Shown one piece after another: positions 35,215-46,440 of a DNA stretch of 64,000 nt. This DNA comes from Azolla pinnata (lineage: Eukaryota; Streptophyta; Polypodiopsida; Salviniales; Salviniaceae), in NCBI GenBank assembly GCA_037176905.1, contig JBBBWG010004669.1, positions 1 to 64,000 of the forward strand. Direction: 5' to 3'. How positions within the stretch are numbered: position 1 is the first letter of the stretch; each line of letters begins with the position of its first letter. The position numbers and the translations under genes were made by a program. The notes below the pieces were generated by a model, which did no database searches, was not told where the DNA came from, and was given only the letters and a program-made list of their open reading frames with translations.

Positions 35215-35660
35215 TTACTAATTAGATTTTAACGCCTTCCAAATTTATGAAATTACAGATTAATGCCTAGTTTTCTCTCTCACTGAGAAATTGATGCCCC
35301 CGACGATTAATTTGCTAACACCAAACTGATTGGATTCTGAAGTTGCTGGCTTCTGTTAAATCGAATACGATACGGGAAACCGGTTAGTAAGCAACAATAG
35401 GAAGCAAGAAGCGATTAATAAACAGCAAGTAGGAAGATTGTGGATCGATGAACATGAGAGGAGATGGATGGAAGCGATTAGTAAGAGAAGGATAGAATCG
35501 ATTAGCGAGAAGCGATTACGAATTAATCGATTCTATCCTTCTCTTACCAATCGTTTCGATCATGTTCATTGAGTCGGAATCTCAATCCATTAAAAGACTA
35601 GGCGTTAATCCATTAAAAGCACACGCGTTAATTTGTAATTTCTAATTTTAGCTGGCGTCA
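35215..35660. mobile_element. Foldback (MITE-like) element with nested inverted repeats
   Basis: The outer ends are inverted relatives: gaaattacagattaatgcc near 35248 matches, reversed, the gcgttaatttgtaatttc near 35628. Inside, a 30-nt hairpin pairs 35475-35504 with 35524-35553 with one mismatch and a 19-nt loop, and atgaacatga (35448) pairs with tcatgttcat (35560). It has no coding capacity. Related sequence recurs at 60.4 and 61.2 kb. Confidence 0.65.
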
Positions 35661-37440
35661 CAATGTAAGCAAGAAATCTGTTCCCTGTATCTATGTGCAA
35701 ATACACGTTTGATTCGAGCAAGTGAAAGCTGTGGCTATCGCCTTAATGCGATCAAACCGATGAGTTGTTGGGTCCGTTCCCCGTAAACCTTTAGTTGGGA
35801 CCTTTGGGCATTTTTTTTTTCTCTCTCTCTTTGTTCATCCGATGTCGCGATATTTGCGGAAAGGAAAGAAGAAGGAGAATAGAGAGAAGAGAGAGAGAGA
35901 GAGAGAAAGGATAACTCTCTGCATTCGGATCGAATCCATCGCCAGCTTCTGCACAAGTCTGGAAAAGATCGATCGATCAGTCGATGGATCGACCAATCGA
36001 TGGATCGACTGATCGATCGATCGAATCATACGTGCGCACGATGCAAAGCAAGCAAGCAGATCATCAGCAGTGGCCCTTTTCCTTTTAAAGCCTGAAGGTA
36101 GGCAAGCAGGCAGGTAGCGGAAATTTTTTTTTTTTAGAAAACAAAACGGAACGGAACAGAACAGAACAGAACAGACAAGAGAAGAACGAAAGAAAGAAAG
36201 AAAGAAAGAAAAGAAAAAAGGTCTGAGCATGTGGGGATTCTTCCGCAGGATCGAAACGTACGATCGATCGGATCGGATCGGATCGGATCGGATCATGAAC
36301 ATGCACATCTAGCGAGTATATACAACATAATACAGACGGATCGATGAGCGGGTCGATCCACCACGTGATCGATCATATATGCTTTTTGAATGGCTGACAA
36401 TTCACCTGTCTGTATAGTATACTGTATAATATCGATCTGCGCAGTAGGACCCGATCGTTGGTGGCGGGTTTTTAAAACGCGGTTTTTGTTGTTTTTTTTT
36501 TTTTGCGCTGCTTACCTGTCAAGAAAAGAACTTCTATCATTTGTGAGCAGAATCTTGGCCACCACAAGAGGATGGAGAGAGGAAAGGGGCAGTATATGAC
36601 ATCTGGGCCTCGTACAGAAGAAGACAGACAGTATCCGAATGCCAGATCTGCTAACACAAATCTTTCTTCTGCTTCTGCTTCTGTTTCTGCTTCTGCTTCT
36701 GCTTCTGCTTCCATTGGTATTTTTTTTTCATAAGGAAGATACCACCATTGACTAATCTCTAATAATGGTGTGCTTCACTGTCCCCTTGATCTAACCAACT
36801 TTGGCTTCCTCCTGTTCCTTTCTTGCCGCTTAATCCGATCGGCTTTTTTTTTTCTTTTCTTTTTTTTCGCTCGATTCTCTGGCGCTTCATCTCGCCTACA
36901 CTTGCTACACACAAAGTCAAAAACCTAACCTAGTCCTTTCCCCATTTTCCATTCTCATTTCTTTTTCAAATCACCACTACAAGTCTTTCTTTGCAGATCT
37001 GCGAGATTCCGACGCCATAGCCTCATCGCTTCAGTTCCAGAGAGCTCCTCAGCTTTTCCTGACGATTGGCATCGAGGTGCCAAAGAAGATTGCTTTTGTA
37101 CCACATATAGCAAGGAAATGGTTAGAAACGCAATCCACGTGGAGCCGATCATATATCAAAACGCTTTGAGCATCAGTCGATATACACAACCATATAAGAA
37201 TATCTAGCCAAAAAAACCTGCATTTGTCTTCTAAATCCACCCAAATATGGCTATGGCTATAGATGATGCCAAAAAGAGCATAATTCTATGCAGATGCACA
37301 TTGATCACAAAGACAACCATCTCTGAAGCTGGAACACAAGGAAAAAGAAAAACAAAGACCAACGAAATCTATCAAAGATGCAATACAAAACAAATTGCCA
37401 AAGTAACAAAATTAAGAAGAAGCAGAGATGGTGTCCCATG
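35661..37440. other. Intergenic, simple repeats only
   Basis: GATC-rich DNA at 35965-36025 and 36258-36295 (cggat/gatcg repeats), GAAAG repeats near 36190, and a CTTCTG hexamer array at 36664-36715. No gene recognised. The DNA up to 37896 probably includes the EH1 3' untranslated region. Confidence 0.55.
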
Positions 37441-37896
37441 ACAGAACCATGCTGTTTTTCTGTTTACATATGCTGTATATATATATATATATATAATCTA
37501 TGCTACTCATATTAGTACAAGAATCGTGCAAGAGATTCACTGTATAATACAACAGCATACATTCTATATACGTAAATAAGTATTTTCCAATACAACAAAG
37601 AATCTTTAACCTCGCCAGCCGCTCAAATCAGCTTTTTTATCTGTTAAAACTACAAATTTTTCGGGAAACAATATTAGGAGACCAATCAGTCTACTGGGTT
37701 TTACAAATAATCATACACCTATCTGCGGAAATGGTTGGCTTCATGTAACACAAAAGCATCCGACCTTCTACATATCTTTGCAACTGTCTCGGTACATAAC
37801 ATGTATCACGAACCAGGAAAAAATTCATCCTCCAACAGGCAAAACAACTTACTCTCAGGACTAGGAGGATATATTATATATGATCGGTTTACCTAG

Positions 37897-40800
37897 TTAA
37901 AAAGCATTCCATGAATCTGTGCTGTGTCTCGGTGTCTCATCAAATGCTGTGAAGCCTCTTGACTGCCCAGCGGCCGCATTGTTGAAAGAATCAAACCTTG
38001 AAAAACTGTCCATTGTCGTAGTACTGCTGAATGAATCAAAACGAAGAAATTTGTCGTGGTTTAGCCCTTGGCCCTGTGAGGCAATGTTATTATGAAGAGG
38101 TGTACTAGGTAACGAATCATCAAAAAATCCCTGGGCAGAGGGGAATCGGTTGAACGAGGAGTTGTTAAGAGGCGTGCTTGGAACAGAGTTATCAAAAAAC
38201 ACGGATGTTTCTTTCGTGCGTATAGGTCCAAATGATGGAAAATCTTCTTGAAGCTTATTTCTTTGCCCAGAACTTGATAATCTATCGAATGGATCAGTAT
38301 ATCCAAAGGTGGCATCTGCAGAGTTCTTGTCAAATGCAAAGGCTGACTTTTCAGAAACCTGCATCCCAATAGCAGTTGGTGAAGGAATTCAAAGCAGAAA
38401 CAAGGAAAATTATACTTCTTGATCTTAACATTTTCTTAAAGATCTCTCGTCGACCATCTCTGAAACATCATCCTAGTATTAAACAATTATTGATATGCAT
38501 GGAAAATACCTCAGTTGTTGAAGAAACATCAGTCCTACTCCAAGAATCATTCGAATCGGTATCATCACTCCTATGGTGACTAAATGCAGAAGCCCAATCA
38601 CCTCCATTTACAGTAAAAGCATCGCTCTCTGAAGCTTCTTCATTTCTATTACAGGAAATAAGAGGAAAAACAGTTTTGAGTATGGTTTCTCCGAAAACAG
38701 ACTCTTTGGAAGAAATCAACATCCCAAATAAATGTTGGATTGAGGTAAACATACATACACAAACATAAACACATATAGATGCATGAAACGAAATACAGTG
38801 TACCTCTCTAACTCTGTTTCTGTGGTGAAGATGCCAGATTCGGAGTGTCCTGGATGAGAGGGAAATTCTTCCTTTGGACTAGCATCGCCATTTGTGCTCA
38901 AATTATCCTGGTCTGGTGCCTGCTTTTTATTAGGTGTACTCTCTTCTTTTTGTACTTCCGTGTCCACTGTGGAAGAATGGCGCTCATCGCTATGTTGGGC
39001 ATCCTCCTCGTCCCAAGCTGCTGGAGCTTTCGGCTTAGCTGCATCACTTCCAGCAGTTCCTTCCTCCGTAAATTCTTGAACATATGTGAACCCTGAGTGG
39101 TGGCCAAAAAATCAATGAAAGATGTGACACGTATTTGTGTTCTTGTATCAACTCTTTAAGGGCCAATTTCCCGTAATATTGCATACACAAAAACATACCT
39201 TCATCTTCAAACTTGTCCCAGTCCTCATCCCACTGTGCCGCATTTTCTTGCATCCCTGGTTGCCATCCTGAAAGCACAGAAAGATGTAAAACCCTGCATG
39301 GATATTATTTACTGAACTGAACTTCAGAGTGAGGCCTCTAAAAACTAACCATAAGGTAGCTCAAGAAGACGTGTTGGCTTGATTTTTAAACCAAACTGTT
39401 TACATTTCGCATTTAATGCTTTTGTTAACTCATCCAAATCATTGTGTAGCCTGTCTGCACGAGCCTGCAAACACAACACTATCAATTTTGTTACTAAATT
39501 TTACAAGGCTAGTAGACAAGCCCAGTGCATGCATACTAATACAGTAAAATCCGTCTCAGAAAGCTTACTCCACAAATACGACAATCAATATTCTCAAAAA
39601 CGTATGGTTGCTTCATCAAAGACCCCATACAAAGTAGAGGCAGACAGTGCCAAAGAATTCCACCTGAAGTAAAGCATTGGTATCGCCACTCTGCTCCATC
39701 CTAATTATTGCATTGTAAAGTTCTGACCTCCTCTCCTGGTAACGACTGAGAATTAGAAATCAACAATGAATGATGGGCTAAACATCATGCCACTTGATTA
39801 CCTGAATATCACGGAAGGCTGCCTCATCAGCAAGCAGCCGTGATTGTGATTCTCCTGCTTGTTTAAATTTTTCCTCATAACGCTGCACCAAAGATTCAAC
39901 CTGAAAAGCAACGCTGTTGAGAGCATGGAACCATCTAAGAGTTCCCTATTGGATTATAAATAGCTAATGAGCATAAGTACTTTCATACAATCACTTAACA
40001 TCATAAACAGTGTGATCTAATACGCGAAAAACTGAATCAGCTGCACTCGAAACAAATCAAATCAAAAGACAATGGCAACCACTCAGACAAACATGAGGAC
40101 TACCAATGTGTTTTGACGTACACAGGGTCAGCTTTCAGGCTAAAAGCATACAAAGCTACCTTTATTGACTTCATAGAAACAAAACTTTGAATGGGAAGTT
40201 CCTTATCAATTTAACAGATTATCCACAATTTTGCTTTTTAAAAAATTACCTACCTCCCGTTTATCGGCTGATGCACGCTCAGTGATTTCTGCAAGTCGAT
40301 TGTCACATCTTGTCTTGAAAAGTACCTGAATCAGTAGGAATGGGTTTAGTACCTGAAAAGCATCTGTGGCATACATATGTTCTGATGGAGCTTTATTTGC
40401 ATACATCTGATGCCATAACATAATGTATCGGCTCTAATACATAATGTATCGGCTCTAATACAACGTCTGCGTCATAACATAATGCCCTGTCTTTTTAGGG
40501 CGTTGTATTAGAGAGGGCGTTGTTGTAATAGAGAGAGTAATAAATACGAAGTAAATTAAACAGATGAAAAGAAAAAAAAAATATAGAAGGTAAAGGAAGG
40601 GCGTTATATTAGGAAGGGGGTTGACATATATATAACACCCTGTCAATTCACTGTGTTCTAATAGAGAGGGCGCTCTATTAGAGAGGGCTTTCTATTCGAG
40701 CAGATACATTATATGTCACAGAAAAACAGAATTGAGATTGAAAAATTACAAACGGGGAACACATTAGTAGACTAGTAGCATGGAGAATAATTAGAAACAT

Positions 40801-43800
40801 TTTTCACCTCTTCTCTTAAGCAAAAGTGGATAAGCTATATTTCATATTGAAAGCTGCATCTAAGAAGTATCCATGTTCTGACTTGGTGCTTTTACTTTTA
40901 TACATATGCATGAAGATTGATGGAAATGGGATGAGGTTAAAAGAAATCATACAATTTCTTGCATCTTTGAACGGTAGAATTCCAGTTTTTCTTTTGAATC
41001 CATAATTGAGTTCTCCAATTCCTGAACCTAAAAAACAATGATGGACACCAACGAGTGTGTTTTTATACAATATACCACAATTTAGGAACTTATACACAAA
41101 CGAGTTAACTGAAACTTTTTACGTTTATAGCCTGGCATGTTAGTGGCAACAACAATCAACTACGGTTACCATTTATAAACTTGGAAGGAAATATTTATAA
41201 AATATGGGTCACTATTGCAAACATGTTCCCTTAGTTGTCATTAATACACTTACAAAAGACAAGCTCAATGTGATTAATTTTCCTTTAATCACACTAATAT
41301 TTCGAAGTAAACAATGCTAGTTACATAATCTATTAAAAAGGTGCACACATGATATCAAATATTGCTAGAATAAGAAGAAAGAACCTGTAAAAGTTCATGA
41401 GATTTCAAGATAGAACTCGAGAAGTGGTTATTGAATTTTCTAAAGCTAGCTAAATGTAAAAGAGGTGCCTATTGAATTTTTCGTCCAAGTAAACACGCGT
41501 AAACTCCAGCAGGATAAATCTTTAAAGAGGGCCTGTACGAAAGTATAGCTACATAGAGTACTGCAAAATATTTCTCTTTCTAACATAACGCAGACAAAAC
41601 GACATCTAAGAGACTTTCATTTAAGACCTACAAATGCCTGCTTTTTTTTAAGAATGTGAATATCAGGTGCCTGTTCTTCCTAAGAACATACACCACTGCA
41701 CAGCACTTTAGAAACAAGAAAACTTCTAGGTGTACAAGGATATACCATATATTTACTTTTTATTTCTCCTCATCACACATCCTAATTTTTGCATTTTATC
41801 GTTCTATGACTTTACAGAAAATGAATAAATTATTGGACATTTGCAATATTACCTTTTTCTCAGCATCTACCGCTTCCTGATGCTTAGTTTGAAGAGTTAA
41901 TTGGTCATCAGCAGATAGCTGATTGACGTTATGCATTTCCAAAACAGGTGCCCTAGATTTTTGTGACCCATGACCATATGCATCTCTAGCTGGAGTTGGC
42001 ACAGGGGGTCGAACTGATGCTTGTTCTTGTTGTACAAGACTACGAGGCTGTTGAAAGGGTTGGCCATGAATGACTGGGCGGAGTGGCAATGCAGAACCAG
42101 TAGATTGAAGCACACCTGAAATAATGCATGCAATTTAAACAAATTTATCCAGAAACCATCAACAGAAAGTACCCAAGTTTTGCTTTCATCTCCAAATGCG
42201 CCACAACTTCTGTTATTTCCTCAATAGTAGCCAGATAAGAGAGAACGGGGATGAATCGACACACAACTGCACTAATATGCAATAAGAAATAAGGGTATGA
42301 GCTAGAACTGTAGTTGCTCAAACAGAACACACATCACAAAAGGCTGTGAGACAAGGGTCTGAGTGAAGGAAAAAGAGAAACTAATGAAAACACAGCATCT
42401 GGGAAAACATAGAAAAACTCAGGGTAGTATGAATCATTTTCCCATTGACAAATAATTGAAAACTCATTTTCCTTGTTTAAACCATACTTAAAGAAGAACA
42501 GGGTAATCATACTGGGATTCTGCTGCCAAGACGAGGCATTATAGCTTGTGGACTTCTGAGCAGCTGCAATCTGAGCTTCCGAGACACGCAATGCTTTAAT
42601 GCCCGATTCATCGAAAAAAAGTACAGGATTTATTGATAAGGGTAACGCTCGACCCTCGCGATGCCGTTCCATGAGATAAAGTGCCATACAGAACTCACGC
42701 AGAGACAGCATACTATCACGATCTTGATCAGACAAGTCCCAAATCTGCTTCAGGACCTCTGCAACAGAATGAAACGTCAAGTTATTGATGACATCTATTT
42801 CTCAGAGTGCCTTCATTTTGATCAATGTGTACATTAAAAAAACATTAAGAAACCAACCTCGAGGAAGGCGCCAACTAAGAAAAAGGTCCCGGGCCTGAAT
42901 TCCGCTAATTTTCCCATCCTTGTCAGTATCAACTTCTGAAAGTATCTTTGCATATCGCCTTATAATGAGATCGGTGAGCTTGGGCCATGTCCTTGTTTCA
43001 TCGGTTCCACTGCCAAAACCCTGTTCTTGCTGGCCAGTGTGAATGGGTACAGATTGGAGTGATCTAGTTCTAGCAATTGGTGCAGCCACAGGAAAAGTTG
43101 TTGATGAGGGATCTGGCCGGACAGTTGTTTGCACTCCCTTTGCATTAAACGTCTGGTTACCCATTGAAACTGGCTCAGACGCCCGTGGTGATGAAGGAAT
43201 TGATGATGCCTTGGCTGGAACCGCTGTAAAAACATCTCCCCCAAACAGATCCAGCTGTGCATTCTTTGGAGAAGTAGCAGAATGAGCTGCTTCAACTTGA
43301 TATGAGGAACTAACAGGAAGTGTGTCTTGCAAGTTCGAAGATACTTTTCCAAACAAACTTGAAGGTTGTCCGATAAGATTTGTAGCGGAAGAAGCTGGCC
43401 CAGACCATGATGATGACTTCGTGGTGGGCCAATCAGTTGAGCTTGTAGCTATAGCTCCATTGATAGGTGTAGCTGTAAATGTAGATGAAAGAACAGGTGT
43501 AGGTGGAAGTGTGGGTGGAAACATAGGCATATGAGAAGCTGTAGCTGCACCTGTAGGTGTCTTAGGAAAGGGAGAGGAAGCTACAGAAGGTTGAATAGGG
43601 GAAGGTTGTGCTAGGGGTACATTAGGTCGGACAACGTTCATAGGGCCAGCAGGATATTGAATCTGAGGGGCAGGGATTTGTAATGCAGCAGGACCATTCA
43701 ATGCCTTTGCCACGAGGACTGGTGTTAATTCACGGCCAGTTTGCGCCACAGTGACAAGTTTAAGTGCATTATAAAACTCCTCTCTTGAGAGAGACCCAGT

Positions 43801-45305
43801 TTGTCCTTTGTCCGCATATTGCCAAATCTGCAAGCCAATGACAAAGAGAGTAAATTCTTTTATGCCTACGAAAATAGAAGTCCTTCTGTTCAATCAAACA
43901 AAGTTGCTCATTCATAAGGCTTTTAATAGTAGATACATGATCTGCTTATCCAATTCCGTCACAGAAAACCTGCATTCATGCACCATGTAAGCTCGTTTGC
44001 ATGTTCACGAAAAGATACAAATTCTCTTTTAACAGCTCCACCATAACAAACAGAAGTCCTCATTCATGAGTCCTCTTCCAAACTGATAAACTATTTGCTT
44101 TTTTGTTCACGCAGTTCAGTTACAGAAAACATCTTCTTTCATGCATCATGCAGGGTTGTTTGCATATTAACAAGAGATACTTTCAATAGTTCAATCTTCC
44201 ATGTTATTCTGTTTACTTCATTCGTTTATAACAAACTCCTCTCTTCCTTGCACATCAAAAGTTCTCTTTGACACATGAATAGACTCTTCTTTCTGTTTTA
44301 TCCAGCTCAGTCACAATGAAAACCAAGACTTTCAACCACCTTAGAATTTATCTTGCATATCCAGTTTTCTGTAACAATATATTCGTTCTCTCTTTCCCTT
44401 TTTACACACTTTGGAGCGAAGAGACTTGGATTTTTCATTACGTCTCGTCCCAAGACCTTGAAGTTCTCCTTTCCTATAATCAAGGGACCATGAGGATCTC
44501 CTTCCATATAGTCAAGAGATCTTGAAGTTTCCTTTCGACTAATAATCAAGAAAGTTCGAAGTTCTCACTCAATAGACAGTTTGAAATTCTCTTTCAGCAC
44601 AGTAGTCAAGACAACTTGAAGTTCTCTTCCCGTAAAATGGTCAAGGCACTTTCAGACTCTCATTACATACACTACAAAAGAAACCTTCCCAAGTTCTTTT
44701 TCCATAAAATAGTCAAGAAACCTTCGAGTTCTATCCGCATACAGTAGGAAAAAAAAGGGACGTTATCTTTCGCTCGTAATCGAGCTCATATCGTTTGCAA
44801 ACTTATGAGCTAAACGCATCAAAAAGGCACAGCTGACTATGGTTTCTTCGAGGATGAGTTCGATCATAATCTTGAGATGAGCCCCTACAGGAGAAAGCTA
44901 AAAAAAGGGACTGTGTCTTTCCCTTGTAATCGAGCTCATATCGTTTCCAAACTTACGAGCTAAGCGCATCAGAAAGACACAGATGACTATGGTTTCTTCG
45001 AGGATGAGTTCGATCATAATCTTCGGAGGAACCCGGACAGGAGAAAAGCTGTTTTCGAGCAGATCATCAGTGGCATCCATGACAGATGCAACAAATTTAG
45101 GCATTTCCTGTTCATCTTGAAGTCAGAGGAGAACGAGCAGAACCAGAGAGGGGAGGAGAGAGGAGAGGAATACCCGGGCTAGGACATCGCGCGAGAGATT
45201 GGCTCCTTGGAAGAAAGAAACGGCTTCTTGGCCACTGATCCGGCCGTCGCCATCGGCATCTGCGCGCCTGAAGTAAGCTTCGAAGAGATCAGGCGAGGAA
45301 GCCAT
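37897..45305 (-). CDS. EH1: EH-domain endocytic protein, plant EH1/Pan1 type (TPLATE complex)
   Basis: Scaffold protein of clathrin-mediated endocytosis at the plasma membrane; plant EH1/Pan1 and EH2/Pan1 are TPLATE-complex subunits also linked to actin-dependent autophagy. Thirteen exons join in phase to 999 residues: 45305-45174, 43827-42858, 42758-42513, 42115-41853, 41027-40953, 40325-40254, 39900-39802, 39735-39664, 39464-39350, 39267-39199, 39092-38804, 38645-38510 and 38358-37897. The first EH domain carries a complete EF-hand loop, DADGDGRISGQE (residues 16-27). A proline/serine/threonine-rich linker follows. The second EH domain (about 325-420) has DTDKDGKISGIQ and EVLKQIWDLSDQDRD. 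Residues about 500-690 are coiled coil. The tail has WDEDWDKFEDEG, a DPF motif (YTDPFDRLS) and repeated VPSTPLNN/FDSF motifs. Length is close to Arabidopsis EH1. EH1 versus EH2 is not resolved. Confidence 0.94.
40419..40717. mobile_element. MITE-like element in an EH1 intron
   Basis: About 300 bp between exons 5 and 6. The left end has cataatgtatcggctctaat in two tandem copies (40419, 40440). The right end, reversed, reads cataTAATGTATCtGCTCgAAT, giving ~24-bp terminal inverted repeats. Inside are several attagagagggcg motifs in inverted orientation. There is no coding capacity. Superfamily is not assigned. Confidence 0.6.
44400..44745. repeat. Degenerate ~43-bp tandem repeat in EH1 intron 1
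   Basis: Imperfect units built on gtcaagaaaccttgaagttct followed by a pyrimidine-rich stretch, at least seven times. Strongly diverged, so old. Confidence 0.65.
44758..45055. repeat. 150-bp tandem duplication in EH1 intron 1
   Basis: Copies start at 44758 and 44908. They share gtaatcgagctcatatcgtt and atggtttcttcgaggatgag. Identity is high. It lies just downstream of EH1 exon 1. Confidence 0.9.
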
Positions 45306-46440
45306 GTCGAGAAGGGGAAACGGCGGCGAAGGCGTTGATCCTGGCGATGGAAAGGAGCGATGGCGAGCATCAGAAGAAAATACACAGAGAGCGAAAGAAG
45401 AAGAAGAAGAAGAAGAAGAAGAAGACGACGCAGAAAGAAAAAAAAAAAAGAGCGAATGAAAAATGAACAAATTAAAATAAAAAACAAAAAGAAAGAAAAA
45501 GGGAAAAAAAAAGAAAATGGGAAAAAAAAGACAATATTAAATACGAACAAAAAAGGATTATTGTTAATATTAAGAAAATAAAACCGATTTTCAAATTAAT
45601 GAAATAATATGCGGCGGGGACCAAAAAACGAACAAAGGAAATTGAAAAGGAAATGAATAAAAAATATAGAAAATATTTATAAAGAAATCGAGAAAAGAAA
45701 TTAATATAAAATATAAAATATTTATTTTAAAATGCGAAAAAGGAAAATTAATAAAATTATATATATAATTAAAAAAATGTTGATGAGGAAATCGAGCAGA
45801 ATTTTTAATTAAATAAATATATCGAAACCGGAAAATAAAAGCCGGACGTAAAAGGAAAGCGAAACAAATTAAAAGGGAAAGTGAAATAAATCCGAAAATA
45901 ATTTAAAATAGACCCACGGAAAATAATAAAAGGGGGGATTAAAAAATAAACTTTTTATTTCTGTGAATTTCATAAATAAAACAGAAGCAAAATAATAAAA
46001 ACAGACGAGTAGAACAGAAATGCACTTTAAATACATAACTGAAAAATAGGCAGAAAAAGGAATTAAAATAAATAAATAGGAAATATATTTTTTATTTTAT
46101 TTAAAAAGACAAATGAAAGGAGTTTGTTTTTTGGGTGAATTATAAAAAACAAAAAAGGAGGTCCTTGTGCTCTCAATAAGTAAACAGATGGAAAAACAAA
46201 AAGAAGGAAAATCAGAATTTTAAATAACATATTAATAAGAAGGGAAGAAACTAGTTTGGATTGTTTTTGACTAAAAACACAGTAAAAAACAAAAGAAGGA
46301 AAATCAGAATTTAAAAAAAAATATTAATAAGAAGGGAAGAAAATAGTTTGGATTTTGTTTTCACTAAAAACAAAGTAAACAAATAAAAAGAGTTGCAAGG
46401 TTTTTATATAGTTTTTTCCCCTTGCTTTTTTCCTGCTTTT
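45306..46440. other. EH1 upstream region, purine-skewed AT-rich DNA
   Basis: A GAA tract at 45396-45424, then about 1 kb that is almost all A, G and T-poor on the plus strand (aaaataaaa, gaaaaagg type). I see no gene. The EH1 promoter must lie here. Confidence 0.6.
46201..46384. repeat. 92-bp tandem duplication
   Basis: Copies start at 46201 and 46293, sharing aagaaggaaaatcagaattt and ttaataagaagggaagaaa. Divergence is low. Confidence 0.88.
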
